Shown here: one piece after another, positions 16,620 to 24,726 of the stretch
Layout of the letters: each line of letters begins with the position of its first letter
Position numbering within the stretch: the first letter of the stretch is position 1
The notes under the pieces: generated by a model
What the model was told of the DNA's origin: nothing
Seen by the model: only the letters and a program-made list of their open reading frames with translations
Databases searched by the model: none
Program-made: the position numbers and the translations under genes
From: Candidatus Anammoximicrobium sp.
GTDB lineage: Bacteria; Planctomycetota; Planctomycetia; Pirellulales; Pirellulaceae
Length of the DNA: 39,202 bases
NCBI GenBank assembly: GCA_012515235.1
Contig: JAAYYU010000415.1
Span: 1 to 39,202 of the forward strand
Direction: 5' to 3'

Positions 16620-18098
16620 TCATCCGGCACCGGCCGCGCGGACCAAGGAACCGTTGCTGAAATGCGGAGCAGTGATCGGGGGAGCCGTGACGGCGGGGCG
16701 CGCGGCGGTATGGGGCGCCGGTTGGCCGGGCGGCCAGGCCGAGCGGTCCTCGGCGCCGACGCCCAGCAGACCGGTCCACATCTCGAACGGGCGCCCGCGA
16801 CGCTCGTCGCCCTCGAAGAACGCCAGGAAGCTCATGTTCTCGGCCGGGATGAATTCGTGGTCGGCCAGCCCCAGGTGCGTGGGTTGATACACGCGCCGCC
16901 ACGTGCCGGTGTTGAAGTAAACCTGATTCAGCACATAGCCGTCGGCAAAGCTGGCGTCCAACGGCACCGTCTCCGGCTGGTGCGTGTGCCCGTACACGAT
17001 GTGCCGCGCGCGGCGGTTGCGGAATTCGGGCTCGGCCAGCGCGTGTTCGTAGTAGGATCCGCTCTTTGTCCCTCGCAGCGAGTTCAGCCAGCCGGCGATT
17101 TTGCCGGCCCATCCCAACGACGGCCGTTTGCCGAACTTGAGGGTCCGTTCCAAGCCGGCGAGCAGCTCCGAGGGGCTCCAGGCGTCCTGCTCGCGCACCA
17201 GATCCAGCTGCAGGAACTCGTCGGCCAATTGATCCCAGACGCGTTTGATCCGTTTCTTCAACGCCGGACTGGAGCAGGTCCGCTCCAACAGGCCTTCGAG
17301 CCAAACCGGGGCCAACAGCACCGGCCGGATCTGATCCAGCTCGCGCAAGCCCGCCAGCAAGGCCGGCGGCGCCTCGCGACCCAGTTGCTGCATTTCGACG
17401 GCAAACCGCCCGATCATTTCGATCGCCAACGCGTCGCCCAGGCTGCTGGCGCTGCGGTCTCCTGCGAAGTGGATCGGGTCGAACACGTCGCCATGACGGC
17501 CGAACACGCGATGCCGGCGGAACGACTCCAGGACGGCGTCGCATTCCAAGGCGTCGTGGGGAAAGGGTTCGTTCAAGGGGTTGGCCAGGCCCATGTGATG
17601 CGCGATCTTTTGTCGCATCAAGTCGTAGGGGCGACCCGCGACGTGCAGCGGCCAATCGCTGTTTCCGACCAAACAGTAGGTGCGGACCGAAACCGGTTGC
17701 GGCGGCGCGTTGAACTGGGGTTGCCGATTCCGGCCGGCCGGCGCGACGCACACGCCCGTCGAGGTCGCAAAAGAACGCAACACCGCCAACGCCGGCTCGT
17801 TGCAGGCCAGCACGCCGTCGATGATCTCCGTCAACGTCTGGATCAACTCGGGTGCCTGCGGGTCGCTCCACGGCCGGACGCGGCCCTGCAGCCAGCGCGC
17901 GGAACGCATCAGGTCGAGGGTGTCGCCCAGCAGCACCAGGTCGACGCGGTCGATCGGCCGGTAGCTGCCGTCGGCCCGGTACGAGGCGCGCGTCGCCAGG
18001 TAACGCAGCCGCTCGGCAAAAATACGAAAGGCACTGGGGTGGGTCTGCGTTCCGCTCGTTCCGTCCGTCAAATGCAAGTCGCTGATGAAGACAAGCAT
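16620..18098 (-). CDS. Calcineurin-like metallophosphoesterase, long form
   Basis: A 492-residue protein beginning directly with the metal motif FISDLHL (Asp7, His9), then LVLLGDTLDL (GDxxD), VGNSDWPLH in the place of the usual GNHD, and YGHTHQPE (GHTH) near residue 360. The distance between the third and last motifs is about 200 residues, longer than in typical small phosphoesterases, and the C-terminus ends in a Pro/Ala-rich tail (WPPGQPAPHTAARP). Substitution of Ser for the His of GNHD would remove the residue that normally helps protonate the leaving group, so activity may be altered. GAGG before the ATG at 18098 fixes the start; the frame is open upstream but unlike protein. Substrate unknown; cytoplasmic. 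Confidence 0.8.
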   Translation of the reverse strand: MLVFISDLHLTDGTSGTQTHPSAFRIFAERLRYLATRASYRADGSYRPIDRVDLVLLGDTLDLMRSARWLQGRVRPWSDPQAPELIQTLTEIIDGVLACNEPALAVLRSFATSTGVCVAPAGRNRQPQFNAPPQPVSVRTYCLVGNSDWPLHVAGRPYDLMRQKIAHHMGLANPLNEPFPHDALECDAVLESFRRHRVFGRHGDVFDPIHFAGDRSASSLGDALAIEMIGRFAVEMQQLGREAPPALLAGLRELDQIRPVLLAPVWLEGLLERTCSSPALKKRIKRVWDQLADEFLQLDLVREQDAWSPSELLAGLERTLKFGKRPSLGWAGKIAGWLNSLRGTKSGSYYEHALAEPEFRNRRARHIVYGHTHQPETVPLDASFADGYVLNQVYFNTGTWRRVYQPTHLGLADHEFIPAENMSFLAFFEGDERRGRPFEMWTGLLGVGAEDRSAWPPGQPAPHTAARPAVTAPPITAPHFSNGSLVRAAGAG

Positions 18099-18111
18099 GG
18101 CCTCGTCCCTC

Positions 18112-18142
18112 GCTATAGGAATTCCGCGCACGGGCCTTACAA
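18112..18142 (-). promoter_or_regulatory. Candidate promoter for the metallophosphoesterase gene
   Basis: On the minus strand TTGTAA (18137-18142) is followed after 18-19 bases by CTATAG/TATAGC (18112-18118), 14 bases upstream of the ATG. The very short leader and the long spacer make this tentative. Confidence 0.3.
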
Positions 18143-18364
18143 CCCATGTAAGCTGATCGGCTGCAGCCCGCGCGGGACATGACCGTTGATCCGACGAATC
18201 GGACCGTAACGGTTGGAGGGACAGCCGATTGCGCCAACACGGCGAGGAATTCCGCGTGGATAGACCAGGAAGAACAGGCAAAGTTTGCGTTGCCGGCGAA
18301 CGCAACTGCGGAGGGCAGGCGGAGCGTTCGGATGCGTTCCACCGCGGCATCGACGGAAAGCCGT

Positions 18365-18396
18365 GGCAAGCGGCGGGAGTCAGCCCGCGGTTTGCC
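18365..18396. repeat. REP-like hairpin at the end of the hydrogenase-protease gene
   Basis: GGCAA and TTGCC (18365-18369/18392-18396) enclose CGGG/CCCG with an AGTCAG loop. The sequence aligns with the arms of the 24-112 element (GGCRAGCGG then GGG, a GTSAG core, CCC, then CGGTT). It overlaps the stop codon of the minus-strand gene ending at 18380, so it may also fold in the 3' end of that transcript. Confidence 0.55.
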
Positions 18397-18877
18397 GGGG
18401 TTCGAGACCGATGAGTTCTCGGATTCGTTGCAGGGCGGGCTCGACCGTCGCGGCCACGGGGGGCGAGAGGACTGCGTCGCCGAAGTCGAAGCGGAGGCCG
18501 CCCACGGAAACCAGCGTCGCCTGGGGCACACAGCCGTAGCAAAGCTGCGCGAGGGCTAACAGTCGCTCGGGGCTCAGGGAGTGAACCAGGGGTGCCGCGT
18601 CGCGGGGAAGCGGCGTCAACGGGCGGCACTCGATCTCGCCGACGGGAATCTCCAGTGAGGCGTCGAGGAAAACCACGTGCTCGCAGGCGGCCACGTCGCT
18701 GGCAAGTTCCGGTGTCAGCTGATGGCAGCTCAGGATGAGTAGGCCCTCCGCGAGGACTTCCCCGCGCAGGCGTTCCGCCAGAATCGGGCCGACCGCGTCG
18801 TCGCCGCGGAGGGTATTGCCGTAACCGATCACCAGGACGCGCCAGGCGGAGCAGGGACGAAGCATGAGCAGGTTCAC
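18380..18877 (-). CDS. Hydrogenase maturation protease (HyaD/HybD/HycI type)
   Basis: A 165-residue protein of normal length for the family of endopeptidases that trim the C-terminus of the nickel-loaded large subunit of [NiFe] hydrogenase. The diagnostic start VLVIGYGNTLRGDDAVGP carries the first metal ligand position (Asp26/27; Glu or Asp in the family), FLDAS supplies Asp72, and LVHSLSPERL supplies His99, matching the three ligands known in HybD. It overlaps the upstream 66-residue gene by four bases (ATGA), so translation is coupled. No hydrogenase structural or hyp gene lies within the window, so its target must be encoded elsewhere. Alternative: a related peptidase processing a non-hydrogenase protein. 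Confidence 0.85.
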   Translation of the reverse strand: MNLLMLRPCSAWRVLVIGYGNTLRGDDAVGPILAERLRGEVLAEGLLILSCHQLTPELASDVAACEHVVFLDASLEIPVGEIECRPLTPLPRDAAPLVHSLSPERLLALAQLCYGCVPQATLVSVGGLRFDFGDAVLSPPVAATVEPALQRIRELIGLEPRQTAG

Positions 18878-19074
18878 TCAAACATGGCATGAATCTCAGC
18901 CGCCATTGCACCGGCACAAACATTGAGTTGTTCGCCGGTCGCCTCGTCCGCTCGGCAAACACCCGCGGCAACACGCCGCCATATCAGGCTCCGCAATGGG
19001 TACGCATCCAGTGCGATCGTGCCGTCCGCTCTGACGTCTCCGTCGAGAACAACTCGGGTCGCTGCCGATGACAT
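18874..19074 (-). CDS. 66-residue protein coupled to the hydrogenase protease
   Basis: A small open frame from ATG 19074 (MSSAATRVVLDGDVRADGTI), preceded by GGGAGCAGGACA as a good ribosome site, and ending in a four-base overlap with the hydrogenase-protease start. I do not recognise it. The first half (VLDGDVRADGTIALD) reads like short beta-strands and the second (EATGEQLNVCAGAMAAEIHAM) like one helix with a single Cys. The perfect -10 box of the promoter at 19120-19149 lies 46 bases upstream, so the pair is a defined operon. A role as protease partner or regulator is inferred only from coupling. Confidence 0.6.
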   Translation of the reverse strand: MSSAATRVVLDGDVRADGTIALDAYPLRSLIWRRVAAGVCRADEATGEQLNVCAGAMAAEIHAMFE

Positions 19075-19119
19075 TGTCCTGCTCCCGAATGCATTGCCGT
19101 GCTGGCTTTTTCCCCGTCG

Positions 19120-19149
19120 ATTATAGGCTCGCCGACAAGCTGATGACAG
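19120..19149 (-). promoter_or_regulatory. Sigma-70-like promoter of the hydrogenase-protease operon
   Basis: On the minus strand CTGTCA (19144-19149) precedes a perfect TATAAT (19120-19125) with an 18-base spacer. The start at 19074 would then have a leader of roughly 40 bases containing the GGGAG ribosome site. It is the best consensus promoter I noticed in the window. Confidence 0.5.
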
Positions 19150-19164
19150 ACGGAGCGCACCCGT

Positions 19165-19561
19165 ATGAAGCAGGAAAAGCGGTACAAGGGGCAGCCGAGC
19201 GACGTGCTGTTCGAGATCCTGAACGAACCGAACAAGAGACGAACGTCCGAGATGTGGAATCACGGGCTGCGCGAAGCCTTGGCGATCATCCGACAAGCCA
19301 ATCCCAGCCAAGCCAATTCCACCTAAGCCAATCCCAGCCGGCCCTTGTCATCGGCCCGGCATCCTGGTACAGCATTAACCTGCTGGAGAAGCCGGGGATG
19401 TCCTGGATGTCGTTCGTGACCTGGTCGGCAGAGAAACGTGGCTGGAGTCGGGGCTACTGGCGGTTTGACGGCGACTTTGTCGTCTACGACATGGAAAGTC
19501 TGAACTGGGTCGAGCCACTTCGTGATGTCCTGATTCGCCCGAGCAATCGCGGTTCGTCATA
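19165..19561 (+). pseudogene. GH5 cellulase remnant, frameshifted and internally deleted
   Basis: Two adjacent open stretches together read like parts of a GH5 endoglucanase. The first (19165-19326) has YKGQPSDVLFEILNEPNK with the acid/base Glu of the NEP motif (codon at 19225) and LREALAIIRQANPSQ. After a TAA at 19324 and a change of frame, the second (from about 19335) continues with QPALVIGPASWYSINLLEKP and then jumps to FVTWSAEKRGWSRGYWRFDGDF, the end of the GH5 barrel. Missing are everything before the NEP strand and the central stretch with the nucleophile Glu. Three 15-base tandem units at 19295-19339 sit where the frame breaks. Assignment rests on remembered GH5 motifs; it cannot encode an active enzyme. 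Confidence 0.7.
19295..19339. repeat. Three 15-base tandem units at the GH5 remnant frame break
   Basis: AAGCCAATCCCAGCC occurs at 19295-19309 and exactly again at 19325-19339, with a diverged copy (AAGCCAATTCCACCT) between. The units are in phase with codons, so the repeat alone does not shift the frame; an additional indel must. Slippage at this repeat is a likely step in the gene's decay. Confidence 0.8.
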
Positions 19562-19617
19562 GGCAGCAGGCGTGACCGGCGAGGAATCGACCGTTTGGAG
19601 TAAAGGGAGGGCTTGAG

Positions 19618-22600
19618 GTGCACCGGTGTTTGTTCTCGGCGCTCGGCGTGGGTCTGATTGTGGCCATGGTGTGGGAATCGCGTGCCGGCGATTGGCCGGC
19701 TTACCGAGCGGATGCGGCCAGGACGGGGTACACGGCGGAAACGCTGCCGAGTGCGCTGTCACTGGCGTGGACCTTCGAGTCGCGCCACGCTCCCCAACCC
19801 GCGTGGCCGACGCGCAACCGGCAGCGCTTCGATGTCGCGTACCAGCCCGTGATTGCCGGCCCGCACCTGTATTTCGGCAGCTCGGCCGACGGCAAGGTGT
19901 ACGCCTTGGACGCCGCTACGGGCCGCGTGCGTTGGGAGTTTTTTACGGGCGGGCCGGTGCGGTTTGCCCCGGCCGTTTGGCGAGACCGGGTTCTGGTGGC
20001 CAGCGACGACGGCTACCTGTACTGCCTCGCGACCGCGGATGGCCGGCTGGTCTGGAAACACCGCGGCGGCCCGCGGCGGGACATGCTCCTGGGCAACGAC
20101 CGGATGGTTTCCCGCTGGCCCGCCCGCGGCGGGCCGGTGGTGGCGGACGATCTGGTCTACTTTGCCGCCGGCATCTGGCCCAGCGAAGGAGTCTACGTGT
20201 ACGCCCTGGAGGCCGCCAGTGGCCGCGTGGTCTGGTGCAACGATTCGTCCGGAACGCTCGAATTGGACCAGCCGCATCCGACGGCCCGCGCCAAGAGCGG
20301 CGTTGCGGCACAGGGCTATCTGGTGGTCGACGGCAAGCGGTTGTACGTCCCTACGGGCCGCGGCGTCCCGGCAGTTTTTGACCGAACGGAAGGCAAGTTC
20401 CTGGGCCTCAACCTGCAACCGAACACCAGCTTGGGCGGCGCTGATGTCGTGGGGCTCGGCGATTGGTTCTTCAACAGCGGCGCGGTGTTTGATGCTTCGA
20501 GCCAGACCCTGGTCGCACGCACCGGGCTCGCCGTCGCCCTGCATCCCGACTACGCAATCTTTTCCGGGAACAAGCCGGGTCTGGTGGTACTGAATCGGAA
20601 GCCGATGGTCGTCGAGCGGCCGGCCGTGGATCGCAAAGGAGCTCCTGCCACGGCCCGCTCCCTGGCGAAACCGTTGTGGACCCTCGACCTGCCGGAAGCC
20701 GCGTTACTGCGTCCCGCCCAATGGCCGGGCACCCAGAAGCCGGAAGGCCAGCAGATGGGGTCCACCAGCTGGATCGAGTTGCCGATTCAAGGTCAGCCTG
20801 CCGCCTTGATCGTGGCGGGCAACTCGGCGGTTGTGGGCGGTCAGGATTGCGTGCTGACCGTCGACCTGACAACGCGCGCCATAGCCTGGAGCGTTGAAGT
20901 CGCCGGAGCGGCCTGCGGGCTGGCCGTGGCTGAAGGCCGGCTGTTTGTCAGCACCGAGCGAGGTCGGATGTACTGTTTCGGCGCCGGTCCGTCGGCCTCG
21001 ACCGTGGTGTCCACAGCGGCTGCGGAGCCGCCGCGGGCCTCCGACCCGCGGTTTGCCGCTGCGGCGGAAGAAATCGTGCGCCGCACGGGAGTCACGAAGG
21101 GGTTCTGTGTGGACGTGGGCTGCGGGGACGGCAGTCTGGCTCTGGAACTCAGCCGCCGCACGGAGCTGCAGATCTACGGATTGGAAACCGACGCGGCGTT
21201 GGTGCAGGCGGCGCAGAAGCGGCTGGATCGTGCGGGCCTGTATGGCACACGGGTGACGGTCCATCAGGCCGATCTGTCTGCGATCAGTTATCCCGATTAT
21301 TTTGCCGATCTGGTCGTCTCGCAACGAACGCTGACGGACGGCGCCGACGCAGTTCCCAACGACGCCGTCCAGCGGATGCAGCGACCTGAGGGTGGAGTCT
21401 TTTGCCTGGGCCGCCCGGACACGATGTCGGTCTCCGCCCGTGGTCCCTTGGCGGGCGTGGGCAATTGGACGCACCAGAACACAAGCCCCGCCAACACGCT
21501 GTGTTCGGACGATACCCGCTTGCGAGGCCCCTTGGCCATGCTCTGGTACCGGGACACTGATTTTGTGCTCTCCAACCGGCACGGCCGAGGCCCGGCCCCG
21601 TTGGTCGATCGCGGGCGGATGATCGTCCAGGGCCTGCACGGCCTGCGCGCCACGAGCATCTACAACGGTCGCACGCTGTGGGAGGTGTCTCTGCCCAACG
21701 CCTTGCGCACCTATCATCGTGAACACAGCATCGGCGCGGCCTGGACGGGGGGCAACTATTGCCTGGGCGGGGACGACGTCTATGTCCACACGGGCGACCG
21801 CTGCCTGCGGCTGGCCGCGGCCAGCGGCCAACTGGTCCGGGAATATCAACCGCCGCCGCGGCCCGACGGCAAGCCGGGCACCTGGGGCTACATCGCGTGG
21901 GAAGGCGGCACGCTGTTCGGCACGCTGGCAGACGAAGACTATCTCGTGCGTTGCTGGTCACCCAACTGGGACACCGGCGGTCAGTTCATCCAAGCGGTGA
22001 TGCTGTTTGCCCTGGACCCCGACAGCGGGAAGGTGAAGTGGACTTTCCAGCCCCAGCGGTCGATTCGCAACAACGCCATTGCAATGAATCGAGGCCGGGT
22101 CTACTTGATCGATCGGGCGGTCGCAGAGGTGGACCGCTTGCGGTATCCGATCGCGCCGCTGCGTGCGGAGGCAAAGCGTCGGGCCGCCGCCAACGGGAGC
22201 AAGGAGATTGACGAATTCCGCCGCCTGATCCCGCCGTCGCCCGGCGGCTGCCTGACGGCGCTGGATGCGGAAACAGGCCAGATCCTTTGGAAGAACGAGG
22301 AAGACATCTTTGGCACCCAGTTGGCCGTCAGCGAGAAGCACGGCGTGCTGCTGATGTGCTACCAGCCCGCGCATCAAGCCTCGCTGGACTCCGAGTTGGG
22401 CGATCGGCTGGCGGCGTTGCGCACCCAGGATGGATCGCGGATTTGGGACACTCCGGCCCGTTACGTCGCACGCCCCATCCTCAATGACCGGACGATTTAT
22501 GCCGAGCCCGGCGCGTGGGACCTGCTGACCGGCGAGGCGTTGCCGTTCACGCTGCGGCGTTCCTACGGCTGTGGCATCCCGGCGGGATCGCGGAACCTGC

Positions 22601-22824
22601 TCGTTTTCCGCTCTGCAACGCTCGGCTACATCGACCTGACGCGTTCGTCGCAGACCGAAAACTATGGCGGCATCCGGCCGGGTTGTTGGGTGAATGCCAT
22701 CCCTGCCGGCGGGCTGTTGCTGATGGCGGACGCTGCCAGTTGGTGCACCTGCAGCTATCTGAATCAGGCCACGATTGCCCTCCGGCCCGAACCGGCAACC
22801 GCACGGGCGGCAACGGGCGGCTAG
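19618..22824 (+). CDS. Exported PQQ-type beta-propeller with embedded methyltransferase-like domain
   Basis: A 1068-residue protein from a GTG with GGGAGGG about seven bases upstream and a signal peptide (CLFSALGVGLIVAMVWE, end near SRAGDW). Residues 25-470 and about 620-1060 are full of PQQ/WD-like propeller blades (DGKVYALDAATGRVRWEF, DGYLYCLATADGRLVWKH, PGGCLTALDAETGQILWK). Between them, about 475-600, sits a class I SAM-methyltransferase-like segment: motif I FCVDVGCGDGSLALEL (496-511), then YGLETD, VTVHQADLS and ADLVVSQRTL. It is only about 120 residues, short for a full Rossmann fold, so it may bind a ligand without methylating. An exported SAM domain is unexpected because SAM is cytoplasmic. 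The signs of periplasmic oxidoreductase activity (PQQ binding) are not visible. Confidence 0.8.
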   Translation: MHRCLFSALGVGLIVAMVWESRAGDWPAYRADAARTGYTAETLPSALSLAWTFESRHAPQPAWPTRNRQRFDVAYQPVIAGPHLYFGSSADGKVYALDAATGRVRWEFFTGGPVRFAPAVWRDRVLVASDDGYLYCLATADGRLVWKHRGGPRRDMLLGNDRMVSRWPARGGPVVADDLVYFAAGIWPSEGVYVYALEAASGRVVWCNDSSGTLELDQPHPTARAKSGVAAQGYLVVDGKRLYVPTGRGVPAVFDRTEGKFLGLNLQPNTSLGGADVVGLGDWFFNSGAVFDASSQTLVARTGLAVALHPDYAIFSGNKPGLVVLNRKPMVVERPAVDRKGAPATARSLAKPLWTLDLPEAALLRPAQWPGTQKPEGQQMGSTSWIELPIQGQPAALIVAGNSAVVGGQDCVLTVDLTTRAIAWSVEVAGAACGLAVAEGRLFVSTERGRMYCFGAGPSASTVVSTAAAEPPRASDPRFAAAAEEIVRRTGVTKGFCVDVGCGDGSLALELSRRTELQIYGLETDAALVQAAQKRLDRAGLYGTRVTVHQADLSAISYPDYFADLVVSQRTLTDGADAVPNDAVQRMQRPEGGVFCLGRPDTMSVSARGPLAGVGNWTHQNTSPANTLCSDDTRLRGPLAMLWYRDTDFVLSNRHGRGPAPLVDRGRMIVQGLHGLRATSIYNGRTLWEVSLPNALRTYHREHSIGAAWTGGNYCLGGDDVYVHTGDRCLRLAAASGQLVREYQPPPRPDGKPGTWGYIAWEGGTLFGTLADEDYLVRCWSPNWDTGGQFIQAVMLFALDPDSGKVKWTFQPQRSIRNNAIAMNRGRVYLIDRAVAEVDRLRYPIAPLRAEAKRRAAANGSKEIDEFRRLIPPSPGGCLTALDAETGQILWKNEEDIFGTQLAVSEKHGVLLMCYQPAHQASLDSELGDRLAALRTQDGSRIWDTPARYVARPILNDRTIYAEPGAWDLLTGEALPFTLRRSYGCGIPAGSRNLLVFRSATLGYIDLTRSSQTENYGGIRPGCWVNAIPAGGLLLMADAASWCTCSYLNQATIALRPEPATARAATGG

Positions 22825-23220
22825 AAACGCCTCGGCAGCGGAGCAAGCTCCCCGCCGGCACAGGCTCGGCGGCGGCGCTTGGAGCCATGTCACGGCACTG
22901 GCGACTCAGGGGTTTCTTCAGTTTCGCGTACTCGTCCGCTGCGGCTCGCCACTTCCGGCGGACCGCGAAGCGGCGAGCCGCAGCGGACGATGACTCGCCG
23001 GTCGGCCACGCTCCGTGCCTGCGACGACACGCCCCTCTTTGCCAGGGCTCCTCCTGGGCTGAACGGTGCGCGGCCTGCCGTTGAGCCCAGCGGCAACGGG
23101 GCCGAAGGACGCGGCCGCTGCGCCGCGTTTCGCCGGCAGTGCGTCCTTGCCTTCCTGTCGGCGGGCGTGTACCCTTGCCAGGACTGGTTGTCTTTCTGTT
23201 CTCGTGAGGGAGGTTTTGTC
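22825..23220. other. Intergenic region between the propeller and ceramidase-like genes
   Basis: 396 bases without a gene. Just after the stop there is a short GGAGC/GCTCC stem. The main feature is the perfect 18-bp inverted repeat at 22933-22989, listed separately. The rest, up to the GGGAGG ribosome site at the right edge, shows nothing I can name. Confidence 0.6.
22933..22989. repeat. Perfect 18-bp inverted repeat with 21-base loop
   Basis: Arms at 22933-22950 and 22972-22989 are exact reverse complements (CGTCCGCTGCGGCTCGCC and its complement). The loop itself starts CTTCCGG and ends CCGCGAAG, so a further imperfect stem is possible. It follows the propeller gene by about 110 bases. No T tract follows, so intrinsic termination in the classic form is not shown; a dispersed repeat is as likely. 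Confidence 0.8.
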
Positions 23221-24657
23221 ATGACGTCAGGGGAGTCCGCACGCCACACCTGTTGTATCTTGCTTGCCCTGCTGGCCCTGGGAACGTCGCCCGCGCTGGC
23301 GGACACGTTGCGAGTGGGAACCGCGGCGATCAACATCAACCCGCCGGTCGGGATTCCCTTGGCCGGTTACTACAGCCCGCGAGGCAGCGAGGGCGTGTTG
23401 GAGGACCTGTACGCCAAGGCCGTCGTGCTGGACGACGGTCAGACGCGGGCCGCCATGATCGTCTGCGACTTGATCACGGTGCCTCGCCACACGGTGCTCG
23501 CCGCCCGGAAACAGATCGAACAGCAAACCAAGATCCCCGGCGGCCACGTCATGATCTCGGCGACCCACACGCACACCGGCCCCGCGGTGGACAGGAAATC
23601 GGCGCGCGATGAGTTGGACGGCATCAACGTCCTGGTGAAGAAGTACACCGAGGAGCTGCCGGCCAAGATTGCCCAGAGCGTCTCGGAGGCTTGCCAGCGG
23701 CTGGTCCCGGTGCAAGTGTCGTGCGCCCGCGGCCAGGAAGACCGCCTGGCGTTCACGCGCCGCTTCTGGATGAAGGACGGCACGGTGGGCTGGAATCCGG
23801 GCAAGAACAATCCGAACATCATCCGGCCGGTGAGCCCGATCGATCCCGAAGTCGGCGTGGTCTACTTCCAGACCACGGACGCCAGGCCGGTGCTGAGCTA
23901 CGTCAACTATGCTATGCACGCCGACACGACCGGCGGCCTGAAGTGCTGGCCCGATTTCCCCGGCGTGCTGGCCCGCCGCCTGGCCGAAGTCAAGGGGCCC
24001 GAGATGATGACGATGTTTGCCAACGGCGCGTGTGGCAATCTGAATCACATCAACGTCCAGTGGTCCGATCGCCAGCACGGCCCGGAGGAGGCGATCCGCT
24101 TGGGGACGATCCTGGCGGGCGACGTGCTCAAGATCTACATGGACCTCAAGCCGGCCGCCGCCGGGCCGCTGGCGGTCCGCAGCGAAGTGGTCTCCCTGCC
24201 GCTGGCCCCGGTGACCGAGCAGGAGGTGGCTGCGGCGCGGGAGATCGTCAAGCGTGGTTCTCAGGCGAAGTTTCTGGAACAGGTGCAGGCTTACAAGGCG
24301 CTCGACGTGGCGGCGCGCAAAGGCCAGCCGTGGGAGGCGGAGGTTCAGGTCATGACGCTCGGCCCCGACTTGGCCTGGGTGGCGCTGTCGGGCGAAGTGT
24401 TTGTCGAGTTGGGCTTGAGCATCAAAGCCGCTTCGCCTTTCCGGCAGACGCACATCGTCGAACTGGCCAACGGCTCGTTCAGCTACATCCCCAACCGGTC
24501 CGCGTACGCGGAAGGGAACTACGAGGTGATCAGCGCCCGCTGCGGAGAAGGCTCCGGCGAGATCATGGTCGAGGCGGCGATTCGCATGCTGGCCGAACTG
24601 GCTCCCCCCGCGGACCAGGCTGCCGCCCCGCAGAAGATCATCGAACCGCCCCACTAA
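23221..24657 (+). CDS. Neutral/alkaline ceramidase-like exported protein
   Basis: A 478-residue protein from an ATG preceded by GGGAGG, with a signal peptide ending at ALADTLRVG. It matches the N-terminal domain of neutral/alkaline non-lysosomal ceramidase: GTAAININPPVGIPLAGYY at the start, MISATHTHTGPAV with candidate zinc ligands His116 and His118, and FANGACGNLNHINV downstream. Bacterial ceramidases are about 650 residues with an extra C-terminal domain that is absent here. Planctomycete proteins of this shape are common, and their substrate is unknown, so ceramide hydrolysis should not be assumed. It shares its fold with the 28492-30090 gene. A hairpin repeat and 69 bases separate it from the next gene on the same strand. 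Confidence 0.8.
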   Translation: MTSGESARHTCCILLALLALGTSPALADTLRVGTAAININPPVGIPLAGYYSPRGSEGVLEDLYAKAVVLDDGQTRAAMIVCDLITVPRHTVLAARKQIEQQTKIPGGHVMISATHTHTGPAVDRKSARDELDGINVLVKKYTEELPAKIAQSVSEACQRLVPVQVSCARGQEDRLAFTRRFWMKDGTVGWNPGKNNPNIIRPVSPIDPEVGVVYFQTTDARPVLSYVNYAMHADTTGGLKCWPDFPGVLARRLAEVKGPEMMTMFANGACGNLNHINVQWSDRQHGPEEAIRLGTILAGDVLKIYMDLKPAAAGPLAVRSEVVSLPLAPVTEQEVAAAREIVKRGSQAKFLEQVQAYKALDVAARKGQPWEAEVQVMTLGPDLAWVALSGEVFVELGLSIKAASPFRQTHIVELANGSFSYIPNRSAYAEGNYEVISARCGEGSGEIMVEAAIRMLAELAPPADQAAAPQKIIEPPH

Positions 24658-24662
24658 TCCCT

Positions 24663-24704
24663 CCGGTCAACGGCGAGGCGTCAGCCCGCCCGCGGTTGAT
24701 CCGG
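24663..24704. repeat. REP-like hairpin between the ceramidase-like and PD40 genes
   Basis: CCGGTCAAC (24663-24671) and GTTGATCCGG (24695-24704) form an outer stem with one bulged T, enclosing GGCGAGGCGTCAGCCCGCC. The inner sequence resembles the arms of the 24-112 element and the 18365-18396 copy (GTCAGCCCGC core). It begins 5 bases after a stop codon, so it could fold at the 3' end of the ceramidase-like transcript. Confidence 0.5.
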
Positions 24705-24726
24705 CTCAGTTGTGAAGAGTTCCGCG

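Noticed and set aside
15486..18182. An 898-codon plus-strand frame covering the PhnP-like and phosphoesterase genes
   Set aside because: It crosses two clear minus-strand genes and an intergenic gap, with low-complexity Arg/Gln content and no family motif.
22879..23220. N-terminal extension of the ceramidase-like frame
   Set aside because: It runs through the inverted repeat, lacks a signal peptide and ribosome site, while ATG 23221 has both.
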